In this document: positions 30,470 to 38,834 of the stretch, piece after piece
How positions within the stretch are numbered: the first letter of the stretch is position 1
How the letters are laid out: each line of letters begins with the position of its first letter
Source of the DNA: an uncultured Clostridia bacterium
GTDB lineage: Bacteria; Bacillota; Clostridia; TANB77; CAG-465
Length of the DNA stretch: 42,513 nucleotides
Assembly: GCA_944387375.1 (NCBI GenBank)
Contig: CALXEQ010000012.1
Span: 1 to 42,513, forward strand
Direction of reading: 5' to 3'
The notes under the pieces: model-generated
Told to the model about the DNA's origin: nothing
Database searches by the model: none
Seen by the model: the letters and a program-made list of their open reading frames with translations, nothing else
Position numbers and translations under genes: made by a program

Positions 30470-33079
30470 TTACTTTAACTCATTAAGTCTTAATTCTATC
30501 TTTTCTAGTAAATCTGTATATTTTTCTACTTTTTCTTTTTCTGCTTGTATTAATTTTTCTGGTGCTTTCTTTACAAAATTTTCATTTTTTAGCATTCCTT
30601 GTGCTCTTTTTAACTCAGATGTAGCAGATTGTTTTTCTTTTTCAAGTTTTGCAATTTCTGCATCTAAATCTATAGCATCAGACATATTTAAAAATACATT
30701 TATCTTTTCATCATGTAGTGCTACATATTTTGTATTAGCATCATCAATACTATCTAAATACTCAATATTTTCTATATATGCAAGTTTTTTAAAGTATTCT
30801 TCTGCCTCTTTAAATACCTCTTCAAATTTACCTTTTTTAAGTACAATTTGTGCAGATGTTTTTTTAGCACCTGTAATGTTCATATTAGCTCTAGCATTAC
30901 GTATTTGTCTAATCATATCATTAATTATATCTATTGCTTTTTCTTCTTCGGCAAATTCATATTCTGCTTTTGGCCATAAAGCAAGCATAATAGATTCTTT
31001 TTGAGATTTTAAATTTAGATATACTTCTTCGGTTACAAATGGCATAAATGGATGTAGCATTTTTACTGCTGCTATTAGTACATAATTTAAAGTCCATATA
31101 GCAGTCTTATATGATTTATTTTCCTTATCATATAATCTTGGCTTTATCATTTCAATATACCAATCACATATATCATTCCAAATAAAGTCATAAACAAGTT
31201 GAACAGCTATACCAATTTCAAAATTATCCATATTTTGCTCAACATTTTTTATTGTATTAGATAATTTAGTAAGAATCCATTTATCTTCTGGCATTAGCAT
31301 TTCTGGTTTATCTATATCTAAATCTTTAATATAATTATTTGCAAATCTTGCAGCATTCCACAATTTATTTACAAAATTTCTTGAAGCTTCAACTTTTTCA
31401 GGAATATATCTTACATCGTTTCCAGGAGTTATATTTTGTATTAAAGAAAGTCTTAATGCATCTGTTCCATAATCTCTAATTATATCTAATGGATCAACAC
31501 CATTTCCAAGAGATTTTGACATCTTTCTACCTTTAGCATCTCTAACAAGACCATTAATAAATACATGTTTAAATGGTACTTCTCCCATATATTCTATACC
31601 TGAGAAAATCATTTTACTTACCCAGAAAGTTATAATATCATATCCTGTAACAAGCATTGAATTTGGATAGAAATATTCTAAATCTTTTGTTTTATTAGGC
31701 CAGCCAAGTATAGAAAATGGCCATAGTGCAGATGAAAACCATGTATCTAAAGTATCCTCATCTTGAGTTAAATGTCCACCACATTCACAAGTAGTAACAG
31801 GTGTTTTAGATACAGTAATCTTATCACATTTGTCACAATAATATGCTGGTATTCTATGCCCCCACCAAAGTTGTCTTGAGATACACCAATCCTCAATATT
31901 TTCCATCCAGTTAAAGTACATTTTTTCAAATCTTTTTGGTACAAACATTGTTTCATCGTTTTTAACTGCTTCTATTGCCGGCTTTACCAAGTCTTGCATA
32001 CGTACAAACCATTGATTTGAAATATATGGTTCAATAGTTGTATGACATCTATAACAACTTCCTACATTATGTGTATAAGGTTCAATTTTTACTAAATATC
32101 CTTGTTCTTTTAGTTCCTCTACTATTTTTTCTCTAGCCTCTATTGTTGTCATTCCTTGATATTTTCCAGCATTTTCATTTAATGTTGCATCATCATTTAA
32201 TATATTTATAATTTCAAGGTTGTGTCTTTCTCCAACTTTATAATCATTAGGATCATGAGCTGGAGTCATTTTAACTACACCTGTACCAAAGTCTTTTTCT
32301 ACATATCTATCTGCAATAACAGGTATGTATTTTCCAACAATTGGTAGATAAACTCTTTTTCCTACATACTTTTTATATCTTTCATCATCTGGTGTAACTG
32401 CTACTGCTGTATCCCCAAGCATTGTTTCTGGTCTTGTTGTAGCAACTGTTAAATACTCATCACTATTTTCAAGTGGATATTTAATATACCAAAGTGATGA
32501 TGGTACTTCTTCATAATCTACTTCTATATCTGATATTGGAGTTTTACAATTAGGACACCAATTAACTATTCTTTTTCCTTTATATATTAATCCTTTATTA
32601 TATAATCTTTCAAATACTTCAAGAACAGCATCAGAGCATCCCTCATCCATAGTAAACCTTTCTCTAGACCAGTCACATGAGCAACCAAGCTTTCTAATTT
32701 GCTGTGTTATTTCTCCACCATATTTTTCTTTCCAAGCCCAAGCTTCTTTTAAAAATTCTTCTCTTCCAAGCTCTGCCTTTGTTTTTCCTTCTTTTTTTAG
32801 TTTTTCAACTACTTTAACCTCTGTTGCAATACTTGCATGATCTGTTCCTGGAATCCATAAAGTAGGTTCACCTTTTAATCTATGATATCTAATAAATACA
32901 TCTTGTATAGCATCAACAAGTGCATGTCCTATATGAAGTTTAGATGTTACATTAGGAGGTGGCATTGATATTACAAAAGGTTTTTCTCCCTCTCTTATTT
33001 CACATTTAAAATATCCTTTTTCTTCCCAATTTTTATATATTTCTCCTTCTCTTTTTTGATAATTAAAATTACTATCCAT
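30470..33079 (-). CDS. valS: Valyl-tRNA synthetase
   Basis: An 869-residue class I synthetase charging tRNA-Val. HIGH motif in PPPNVTSKLHIGHAL (about 40-54), CP1 editing domain with TTRPETMLGDTAVAV (about 214-228), zinc-like CxxC pairs, KMSKS in GRKMSKSLGNGVDP (about 517-530), an anticodon-binding helical domain and the C-terminal coiled coil (about 800-869) typical of ValRS. Intact and full length. Under the T-box leader at 33318, with a 65-aa gene between leader and valS. The ATG follows AAAAGGAGAG. Confidence 0.97.
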   Translation of the reverse strand: MDSNFNYQKREGEIYKNWEEKGYFKCEIREGEKPFVISMPPPNVTSKLHIGHALVDAIQDVFIRYHRLKGEPTLWIPGTDHASIATEVKVVEKLKKEGKTKAELGREEFLKEAWAWKEKYGGEITQQIRKLGCSCDWSRERFTMDEGCSDAVLEVFERLYNKGLIYKGKRIVNWCPNCKTPISDIEVDYEEVPSSLWYIKYPLENSDEYLTVATTRPETMLGDTAVAVTPDDERYKKYVGKRVYLPIVGKYIPVIADRYVEKDFGTGVVKMTPAHDPNDYKVGERHNLEIINILNDDATLNENAGKYQGMTTIEAREKIVEELKEQGYLVKIEPYTHNVGSCYRCHTTIEPYISNQWFVRMQDLVKPAIEAVKNDETMFVPKRFEKMYFNWMENIEDWCISRQLWWGHRIPAYYCDKCDKITVSKTPVTTCECGGHLTQDEDTLDTWFSSALWPFSILGWPNKTKDLEYFYPNSMLVTGYDIITFWVSKMIFSGIEYMGEVPFKHVFINGLVRDAKGRKMSKSLGNGVDPLDIIRDYGTDALRLSLIQNITPGNDVRYIPEKVEASRNFVNKLWNAARFANNYIKDLDIDKPEMLMPEDKWILTKLSNTIKNVEQNMDNFEIGIAVQLVYDFIWNDICDWYIEMIKPRLYDKENKSYKTAIWTLNYVLIAAVKMLHPFMPFVTEEVYLNLKSQKESIMLALWPKAEYEFAEEEKAIDIINDMIRQIRNARANMNITGAKKTSAQIVLKKGKFEEVFKEAEEYFKKLAYIENIEYLDSIDDANTKYVALHDEKINVFLNMSDAIDLDAEIAKLEKEKQSATSELKRAQGMLKNENFVKKAPEKLIQAEKEKVEKYTDLLEKIELRLNELK

Positions 33080-33094
33080 ATTATCTCTCCTTTT

Positions 33095-33292
33095 CTATCT
33101 CATTAAAACGGTTAATATATATAAAGATATAATGCTCACGAGTGTTGAGACGACCTTTATTTTACCAACCATTTTATTTTCCAAATCTTTACTATTGTCT
33201 ATACAGCGTATTATCCAACGTGCATTTAATACTACTATTAATGAAATTAACAGACAGACGAGTGCTACAAATATCCCAAAATCTCTAAGCAT
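33095..33292 (-). CDS. Small two-helix membrane protein in the valS operon (65 aa)
   Basis: Not recognised. 65 residues with two membrane helices (about 6-24 and 45-63) linked by a basic/acidic loop (RWIIRCIDNSKDLENKMVGK). A good AAAGGAGAG ribosome site precedes its ATG. It lies between the valine T-box terminator and valS, 15 bp upstream of the valS start, so it would be expressed only when uncharged tRNA-Val opens the leader. Such a gene at this place is unusual. Confidence 0.7.
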   Translation of the reverse strand: MLRDFGIFVALVCLLISLIVVLNARWIIRCIDNSKDLENKMVGKIKVVSTLVSIISLYILTVLMR

Positions 33293-33317
33293 AATATTCT
33301 CTCCTTTCTTTATATAA

Positions 33318-33360
33318 AAAAACAGCCATTAATCCTTAATATTTAAGGACGAATGACTGT
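33318..33360 (-). terminator. T-box-controlled terminator
   Basis: Long stem CAGTCATT..TCCTTAA / TTAAGGA..AATGGCTG followed by TTTTTTTATA on minus. Confidence 0.9.
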
Positions 33361-33575
33361 GATTCGCGGTACCACCTTAATTCACATAAAAATGTGCACT
33401 TAATTCCAGATTTACCGACTGTAACGGGGTATACCTACACATATAACACTTCAGCATACCAGCTCCCAAGCTACCTTCAGATATGTTTTTCTAAAAGACC
33501 TTTCAGCCGATGAGTCTTTCTCTCTACAGATAACCTCTATCTTACTCCTCTTGATCATTGCTTTTGATATAAATT
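33318..33575 (-). promoter_or_regulatory. T-box leader of the valS operon
   Basis: On minus: Stem I with AGAGAG and the distal GGCTGAAA elements, a GAAG-GTA-GCTTGGGAG stretch whose GTA (33472-33474) suits a Val specifier, the conserved T-box AAGGTGGTACCGCG (33365-33378), and the terminator at 33323-33359. Uncharged tRNA-Val would stabilise the antiterminator. The specifier assignment is inferred from context. Confidence 0.92.
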
Positions 33576-33583
33576 ATGTAATT

Positions 33584-33612
33584 AGTATAACATAATATTT
33601 TTTATATTTCAA
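33584..33612 (-). promoter_or_regulatory. Promoter of the valS operon
   Basis: TTGAAA (33607-33612), 17-nt spacer, TATACT (33584-33589). Confidence 0.7.
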
Positions 33613-33622
33613 GTACTTATTT

Positions 33623-33955
33623 TTATTCTATTGAATCTTTTAGCGTTTTTTGTAAATCCTCATATGATCTATATCCAATAATGTTTTCTTTAATTTCATC
33701 TTGTTTTTGAACTACTAATGTAGGTATATTTGTTATATTATATTTATCTGCAACATCTGGATTTTTATCTACATCTACTTTATATACTTCTACATTATCT
33801 TTATATTCGTCTGCAATTCTTGCTACTATTGGATTTAGCATTATACAAGGTTCACACCAAAAAGCATAAAAATCTATAAGTACTAATTTTTCATTATCAT
33901 TAATTTTTCCTCTTAATTCTTCAAGCGAACTATCTGACATATCTATTATATCCAC
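33623..33955 (-). CDS. Thioredoxin
   Basis: 110 residues from a GTG at 33953-33955, seven bases after GGAGGT; the upstream in-frame TTG overlaps that ribosome site. Thioredoxin fold with active site FWCEPC (WCGPC in classical thioredoxins; the Gly is Glu), LIDFYAFWCEPCIMLNPI, cis-Pro in ITNIPTLVV, and KVDVDKNPDVA. A disulfide reductase; the Glu would alter redox potential. It lies 59 bp after the kinase cassettes on the same strand and may be their last gene, or independent. Confidence 0.9.
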   Translation of the reverse strand: MDIIDMSDSSLEELRGKINDNEKLVLIDFYAFWCEPCIMLNPIVARIADEYKDNVEVYKVDVDKNPDVADKYNITNIPTLVVQKQDEIKENIIGYRSYEDLQKTLKDSIE

Positions 33956-34014
33956 TATTTCTACCTCCAATATTAACTTACTTAATATTATATTAAGAAA
34001 TATTAATATTGTTA

Positions 34015-34341
34015 CTAAATTTGAATTTTAATACTAAATTTATCTGTTGGTCTTCTACACTCTGTTTTATTTATATACTCATAAATTTGCTCTTCTAAGT
34101 TATCTATATTATCATTTTTAAATTTTAGTCTTCCCTTCATATTATTAATATTAGAAATTCTATGTTTAATAATATCTGGTAACTCATCTGATACCACAGA
34201 TACATCTTTTAAAAAATACAATGGAAATCCGTTTTCTCTTACTTTATTTATATTCTCTTTATATATACTAGATATATATAGATTATTTCTTTTTTGAATT
34301 TTTAATATATTTATATTATTCCATAAAACATCTATTACCAT
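34015..34341 (-). CDS. HipS-like small protein, cassette 2 (108 aa)
   Basis: 108 residues, clear paralogue of the 35519 product (shared VxWxNI, NxNKVxExGxPxxFLKxxxV, IxxRI, and C-terminal YIxKTxCxRxTDxxSI). The first two thirds can be read as the N-subdomain 1 of HipA-type kinases (a strand pair, PLS-like PLYFL, and an NLLP-like HRIS stretch), which in tripartite HipBST systems is a separate protein, HipS, that inhibits the kinase. The ATG overlaps the kinase stop (TAATG). Assignment is by eye. Confidence 0.55.
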   Translation of the reverse strand: MVIDVLWNNINILKIQKRNNLYISSIYKENINKVRENGFPLYFLKDVSVVSDELPDIIKHRISNINNMKGRLKFKNDNIDNLEEQIYEYINKTECRRPTDKFSIKIQI

Positions 34342-35354
34342 TATTTTTCCTCCATTTCATATTCATAATATTTTTCATCCATTAACTTGTAATAGTCTAA
34401 ATCTAAGCAATCACATAAAGCTCTAAATCTTTGATCAAAGCTTGCTCTTACAAACTCTTTATACTCTTGAGGTATTTTACTTTTTGTCTTTTTTTCTACT
34501 TTTAAAATAGCCTCATCAATATTCATTCTTTCAGCACAATATTTTGCAAACTCTTCGAGTTCTTCATCTTTATCTATAAAATAATATAAGCTGTCTTCCC
34601 AATATAGATAATTATCATTTATTTTATCATCTGGAATTCCTAAATCTGTATAGCATAGATCTAATCTTTGCTCCATATCATCGCAATTATCTAGCATATC
34701 TATTATTTCATCTTTTGAAAAATTTGACCCAAGTGCATATGTATTATGACAAAGTGGTGCAAGCTCTAATACATTATTTTCTTTATTATCTTTTCCAGCT
34801 ATAAAATCCAAATCATTAATATCTCTGTCTGTAGATAATAAAAAGATATCTGCTATGCACACCTTTTGTATATCTTTATAACATTTTTCCTCTTGCTTTT
34901 TATCTATATGCTCATACTCACAATAGTCGTGTATAGTATTAAACAAATCTTCTATACTACTGTCACTACTATATCTATTACTACAAAGTAGCTCTGATGA
35001 ATTAATGATAAACTCATTTTTATCATAATCATCTAGTACATTTTCAGATAATGTAGCTACATTTCCATCATAATATGAAGCATCAAAATTAGCTGTTTTT
35101 ATTCCAACTTGCTTCATCATCTCTTGATATAAAAGCTCTGCATATACATTATATATATCTTCTGCCTCTTTACCTTCTCTTGGTTTTACATATATAAATT
35201 TTTCCTTATCCTCCTTTCCTACTTGTGTCCAAAAATTTTTTTCATCATATCCATCAATATAATATGGATATGTAAAACTGCCTGGATTATTCAGAAAATA
35301 TTCATCTAAATTAATAAATCCAGCTTTTCTGTAATCTTCAATATTTTCTTTCAT
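34341..35354 (-). CDS. HipA-like kinase homologue with lost catalytic residues (pseudokinase), cassette 2
   Basis: 337 residues from the ATG at 35352-35354; the GTG nine bases upstream lies in the ribosome site GGGGTGAG. Paralogue of the 35830 kinase. The HipA catalytic loop DxHxxN reads DRDIND (from D176): the His and Asn are replaced. The metal-binding Asp of PLYD is His (PLCHN, H203). The putative ATP Lys is present in FIYVKP (K57). The predicted phosphotransfer chemistry is therefore lost or strongly changed, though the fold appears kept. Overlaps the HipS-like gene behind it; separated from cassette 1 by a terminator. Confidence 0.65.
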   Translation of the reverse strand: MKENIEDYRKAGFINLDEYFLNNPGSFTYPYYIDGYDEKNFWTQVGKEDKEKFIYVKPREGKEAEDIYNVYAELLYQEMMKQVGIKTANFDASYYDGNVATLSENVLDDYDKNEFIINSSELLCSNRYSSDSSIEDLFNTIHDYCEYEHIDKKQEEKCYKDIQKVCIADIFLLSTDRDINDLDFIAGKDNKENNVLELAPLCHNTYALGSNFSKDEIIDMLDNCDDMEQRLDLCYTDLGIPDDKINDNYLYWEDSLYYFIDKDEELEEFAKYCAERMNIDEAILKVEKKTKSKIPQEYKEFVRASFDQRFRALCDCLDLDYYKLMDEKYYEYEMEEK

Positions 35355-35404
35355 TTGTCTCACCCCGCTAATATATATACCACAGATTTAAGCAATAGGG
35401 GTAA

Positions 35405-35436
35405 TAAAAAAACCGCTATTTTCGTAGCAGTTTTTG
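35405..35436 (-). terminator. Terminator between the two kinase cassettes
   Basis: Stem AAACTGCTA / TAGCGGTTT (G-T pairs) with TTTTTTT on minus. A TTGAAA-18-TATAAT promoter lies about 75 nt upstream, at the end of the 35519 gene, so a short attenuated RNA may be made. Confidence 0.75.
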
Positions 35437-35518
35437 CGATCTTAAAATATTACAGTTGTTTTTAAAATCACCTCTTTAAAAATTGTCTAATATTTGCAAA
35501 TTATATACTTTTAAGTGT

Positions 35519-35833
35519 TTATTTTTCAACATTAATACTTAAATAATCTGTCACTCTTTTACAATTTGTTTTTTCTATATAATCTATTATCATATCTTCT
35601 ATATTATCTTTTTTATTAATTTTTTCTTCTATGTAATCTAGACTTGGAATTCTATTTTCTATTAATTTAGGAATTTTTTTATCTATTACTTTTATATTTT
35701 TTAAAAATGTTATCGGATATCCCTCATCTAATACTTTATTTACATTTTCTACAATCAATCTTGAATAATATATATCATTTACTTTTTCAACTTCTAAAAA
35801 CTCTATATTTTTCCAAAAGACTTTAAATATCAT
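35519..35833 (-). CDS. HipS-like small protein, cassette 1 (104 aa)
   Basis: 104 residues, paralogue of the 34015 product. Beta-like start VFWKNIEFLEVEKVNDIYYSRL, then NVNKVLDEGYPITFLKNIKVI, IPKLIENRIPS and a C-terminal helix ending NCKRVTDYLSI. It matches HipA N-subdomain 1 in order (strands, PLS-like YPITFL, NLLP-like NRIPS). The ATG overlaps the kinase stop by 4 nt (ATGA), a tight coupling that fits a kinase-partner pair. HipS in known HipBST systems precedes the kinase; here it follows. Confidence 0.55.
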   Translation of the reverse strand: MIFKVFWKNIEFLEVEKVNDIYYSRLIVENVNKVLDEGYPITFLKNIKVIDKKIPKLIENRIPSLDYIEEKINKKDNIEDMIIDYIEKTNCKRVTDYLSINVEK

Positions 35834-36846
35834 TTTTCTCCTCCTTGAGTGTAATATTTATCTAGTATATTTTTTATCATGTTTTTTCTTTCCATATAAT
35901 TTCCAATTAAAAATTCCTTATATATTTTTGGAAGCTCTACTCCTATTCTATTTTCAACACTTTTTATTGCAAGTACCATATTTAATTTATCATAACATTT
36001 TTTTGAGAAATCTTGTATATCTTCATCTAAATCCATACAAAATTCTAATAATGCTCCTGTTGGATTATTTTTATTTCTTTTTTGTGATTCATCTGACATT
36101 TCACTTTCATAAACAGTAGCAAATACATTTTGTAAGTTTGCTGTTAATTTGGCTTGAAAAAAGTCATTTATACATTCTTCCATTTTTTCCTTTGTTTCAT
36201 CACTTCCACAAGATAATTCATTATCATATAAAGGAGAAAGTTTAAAAATATATTTCCCTGTTTTTTTATCTTTGCCATAAACAAAAGAAATATTTTCTAC
36301 ATGTCTATCTGATGAACTCAAAAAGCAATCTAAAATCTGCATTTTGCAAAAATCTCTCATTACTTCCATTTGTTCTTCTTTTTCTAATTTAACACATGTA
36401 CAATGATTAGATATTGCTCTTAAAGCGTCAGCTATATTATACACATTATCATAATAATCTGTAGTTTCTAATTGGTCCATAAGTTCTCTTAATGACATCA
36501 TAGCTAACCCTTTATTTTCAGGAAGATCCAATATGTTATTAGATAAAACACATTTTTTATCTCCTCTTTTTCCTACATCATAATGTGTACATGGAAAATC
36601 CACCTGCTTTGCCAGCTCTTCAAAAACCAATTCTTGATATACTGTATATAACACATTAGTCTTATTCATATATTCATTTCTAACTAGTACCCTTTGATCA
36701 TCAAAAAGTATCCACTTTTTATCTCTTTTTGGTGTTCCTCTATCTTCATCAAAAGTAATAAGATTTGGATTTTCCATTTTAAATCTATCCATATCTATTA
36801 ATCCCGTTTTACTATCTCTATACTCTAAAAGTATTTTACTCTCCAT
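35830..36846 (-). CDS. HipA/HipT-like protein kinase, cassette 1
   Basis: 338 residues, cytosolic, resembling HipA-family kinases that lack the N-terminal subdomain (HipT, CtkA). Catalytic loop S-D180-R-H-V-E-N185 and metal-binding Asp208 in SPLYDNEL correspond to DxHxxN and PLYD of HipA. The usual ATP-binding Lys region is RVLVRN, with Arg in place of Lys (about R56). HipA-type kinases phosphorylate aminoacyl-tRNA synthetases or themselves and cause growth arrest. No HipB-like repressor gene is visible nearby. First gene of cassette 1, directly followed by the HipS-like gene. Confidence 0.65.
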   Translation of the reverse strand: MESKILLEYRDSKTGLIDMDRFKMENPNLITFDEDRGTPKRDKKWILFDDQRVLVRNEYMNKTNVLYTVYQELVFEELAKQVDFPCTHYDVGKRGDKKCVLSNNILDLPENKGLAMMSLRELMDQLETTDYYDNVYNIADALRAISNHCTCVKLEKEEQMEVMRDFCKMQILDCFLSSSDRHVENISFVYGKDKKTGKYIFKLSPLYDNELSCGSDETKEKMEECINDFFQAKLTANLQNVFATVYESEMSDESQKRNKNNPTGALLEFCMDLDEDIQDFSKKCYDKLNMVLAIKSVENRIGVELPKIYKEFLIGNYMERKNMIKNILDKYYTQGGEK

Positions 36847-36882
36847 TTAAACCACCTATGTTATTATATATCATAAAAGACG

Positions 36883-36911
36883 AAAAAAAGATAGCGAATT
36901 TGCTATCTTCA
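36883..36911 (-). terminator. Terminator of the acpS-ferredoxin operon
   Basis: Stem GAAGATAGC / GCTATCTT followed by TTTTTTTCG on minus. Confidence 0.9.
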
Positions 36912-36916
36912 TATAA

Positions 36917-37090
36917 TTATTGATCTTGTTCTGGTGCTTCTACTGGGCAAACACTTGCACATGTTCCACACTCAATACATTTATCTTTATCTATTTCATA
37001 TTTTCCATCTCCCATAGAAATAGCTCCTACTGGGCAGTTCATTTCACATGCTCCACAAGCAATACATTTATCTGAAATTTTATATGCCAT
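36917..37090 (-). CDS. 2[4Fe-4S] ferredoxin
   Basis: 57 residues with two CxxCxxCxxxCP clusters: [12 protein letters not shown] and [12 protein letters not shown], the classic clostridial ferredoxin that carries two [4Fe-4S] clusters for low-potential electron transfer. The in-frame GTG upstream lies in the ribosome site AGGAGGTG; the ATG at 37088-37090 is the start. Last gene of the acpS operon, directly after ricT and just before the terminator. Confidence 0.95.
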   Translation of the reverse strand: MAYKISDKCIACGACEMNCPVGAISMGDGKYEIDKDKCIECGTCASVCPVEAPEQDQ

Positions 37091-37110
37091 ATTTTTCACC
37101 TCCTAATAAT

Positions 37111-37977
37111 TTATTCAACTATACCTTCTATCTCTTCATCATCCTCATCTTTTTCTTCCTTTTTAACATTTTTAGGTGTCCACTTTAAATCTTCTACTGA
37201 ATAAGTCTCATATCTTTCCTCATCTTCATCTTCAAATCCAAATCTAACTTTTACAGTTAAATTTAAAATATCTACAGATGTAACTTTTCCCTTTTCCTTT
37301 TCACCCTTTACTTTAACTAGCTCTCCCACTTTAGGAAGTTTTTTTAAATTTTCTTTATATAATTCATCTTCATATCTTAAGCAACACATTAGTTTTCCAC
37401 ATGCTCCAGAAAGTTTTGACATATTAATTTGTAATCCTTGCTCTTTAGCCATTTTTATTGTAACAGGCTCAAAACTTTGAAGGTGTGTTCTACAACAAAC
37501 TTCTTTTCCACACATTCCAAGTGTTGGATATTCTCTAGCTTCGTCTCTTGGTCCTATTTGTCTTAATTCTATTCTTGCTTTATATTTAGATGCAATCATT
37601 TTTACTAATTCTCTAAAATCCACTCTTTCTTCTGAAACAAAATAAATAGTAAGTTTTGTACCATCTAAAGTATATTCAGCTGAAAGTAATTTCATATCTA
37701 AATTAAGTTTTTTAGCTTGTTCTTTACAAAAGTTTAAAGCCTCTTTAGCCTTTTCATCCATTGCTTTTTGATTTTTAAAATCTTCTTCTGTTGCTATTCT
37801 CTTTACCTTATCTAGCTCATCTTCTTGCTCACCTTCAAGTATTTTAGCAACAACACCTATTTCTTCACCTTTTTCTGTATCTACTACAACACTGTCGGAA
37901 AGATTTATTGTTTCACCATCAAATGCATAATAAGAAAGTTTACCTGTTTTTTTAAATCTTATTCCTACTTTCTTCAT
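37111..37977 (-). CDS. ricT: PSP1-domain protein RicT (YaaT)
   Basis: 288 residues. PSP1 domain with the Cys pattern GMCGKEVCCRTHL (about 154-166) and GACGKLMCCLRYE (about 192-204), and QGLQINMSKLSG between them. In Bacillus the RicA-RicF-RicT complex binds [4Fe-4S] clusters and steers RNase Y for mRNA maturation and development. A charged C-terminal tail (KKEEKDEDDEE) follows. Its ribosome site is inside holB; stop and start are adjacent. Neither ricA nor ricF is in this window. Confidence 0.92.
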   Translation of the reverse strand: MKKVGIRFKKTGKLSYYAFDGETINLSDSVVVDTEKGEEIGVVAKILEGEQEDELDKVKRIATEEDFKNQKAMDEKAKEALNFCKEQAKKLNLDMKLLSAEYTLDGTKLTIYFVSEERVDFRELVKMIASKYKARIELRQIGPRDEAREYPTLGMCGKEVCCRTHLQSFEPVTIKMAKEQGLQINMSKLSGACGKLMCCLRYEDELYKENLKKLPKVGELVKVKGEKEKGKVTSVDILNLTVKVRFGFEDEDEERYETYSVEDLKWTPKNVKKEEKDEDDEEIEGIVE

Positions 37978-38820
37978 TTATTCCTCCTCAATGTTATCTA
38001 TTAATCTTAGTAACATACTGTCTATTATTATATCATAGTTTCCATTAAATTTTAACCTGTTTTTTGCATTTTCTATTATTTTTATACAATTATATTTATT
38101 TTTTTTATATAAAACAAATTCTAAATAATCCAATGAATCTTCATCATTAAATTTTATATTAGAGGAATGTTTAAAAGCCTCTATTATATCTTTATTTTGT
38201 ATATACTTATACAATTCATCTATATTTTTATATTTTTCTATTAAATTATTGTTTATAATATTTATTGCTTTTCCAATTGAACCATCTACATACTCTACTA
38301 TAGAATCATCTAAAGTCATATTAAAATTATCTATTAAATAATTTTTTAGAACACCACTTGTTATTCCTTCAAATGGTATTTGATTTACCCTAGAAAGTAT
38401 TGTAGTTAAAAAAGAACTCGAATTTGATGCAACAAGAATAATAGTAATATATTTAGGTGGTTCTTCTAATGTTTTTAAAAGTGTATTTTGAGCAGCCACA
38501 TTTAACTGATGTGCATCATCTATTATATATACTTTTCTTTCTCCTGTTGCAGGAACTATATATATATCGTCTATAAGCTCTTTTCTTATTTGCTCAACAA
38601 CTATATCTTTTTTATCTTCTCTTTTTCTAATTATTTTAAAGTCTGGATTATTATTTAAATTTTCTGTTTTTAATACTTTTTTAGCAAATTCACATGCAAA
38701 TTTAAATTTTCCAATTCCTTCTTGGCCCAAAAAAAGATATGCGTGAGAAATACTGTCATTTTTAATGCTTTTAGTTAAAATTTCCTTTTGTCTTTCATGT
38801 CCAACAATATTTTCAAACAT
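37978..38820 (-). CDS. holB: DNA polymerase III subunit delta'
   Basis: 280 residues, the clamp-loader delta' subunit. AAA+ P-loop LGQEGIGKFKFA (about 32-43), DDAHQLNVAAQNTLLKTLEEPP (about 102-122), and the SRC-like ILSRVNQI (about 140-147). The C-terminal collar region is diverged. Part of the order lepB-holB-ricT, which is common in Bacillota for holB-ricT. Confidence 0.88.
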   Translation of the reverse strand: MFENIVGHERQKEILTKSIKNDSISHAYLFLGQEGIGKFKFACEFAKKVLKTENLNNNPDFKIIRKREDKKDIVVEQIRKELIDDIYIVPATGERKVYIIDDAHQLNVAAQNTLLKTLEEPPKYITIILVASNSSSFLTTILSRVNQIPFEGITSGVLKNYLIDNFNMTLDDSIVEYVDGSIGKAINIINNNLIEKYKNIDELYKYIQNKDIIEAFKHSSNIKFNDEDSLDYLEFVLYKKNKYNCIKIIENAKNRLKFNGNYDIIIDSMLLRLIDNIEEE

Positions 38821-38834
38821 ATCTTCTATCTCCT

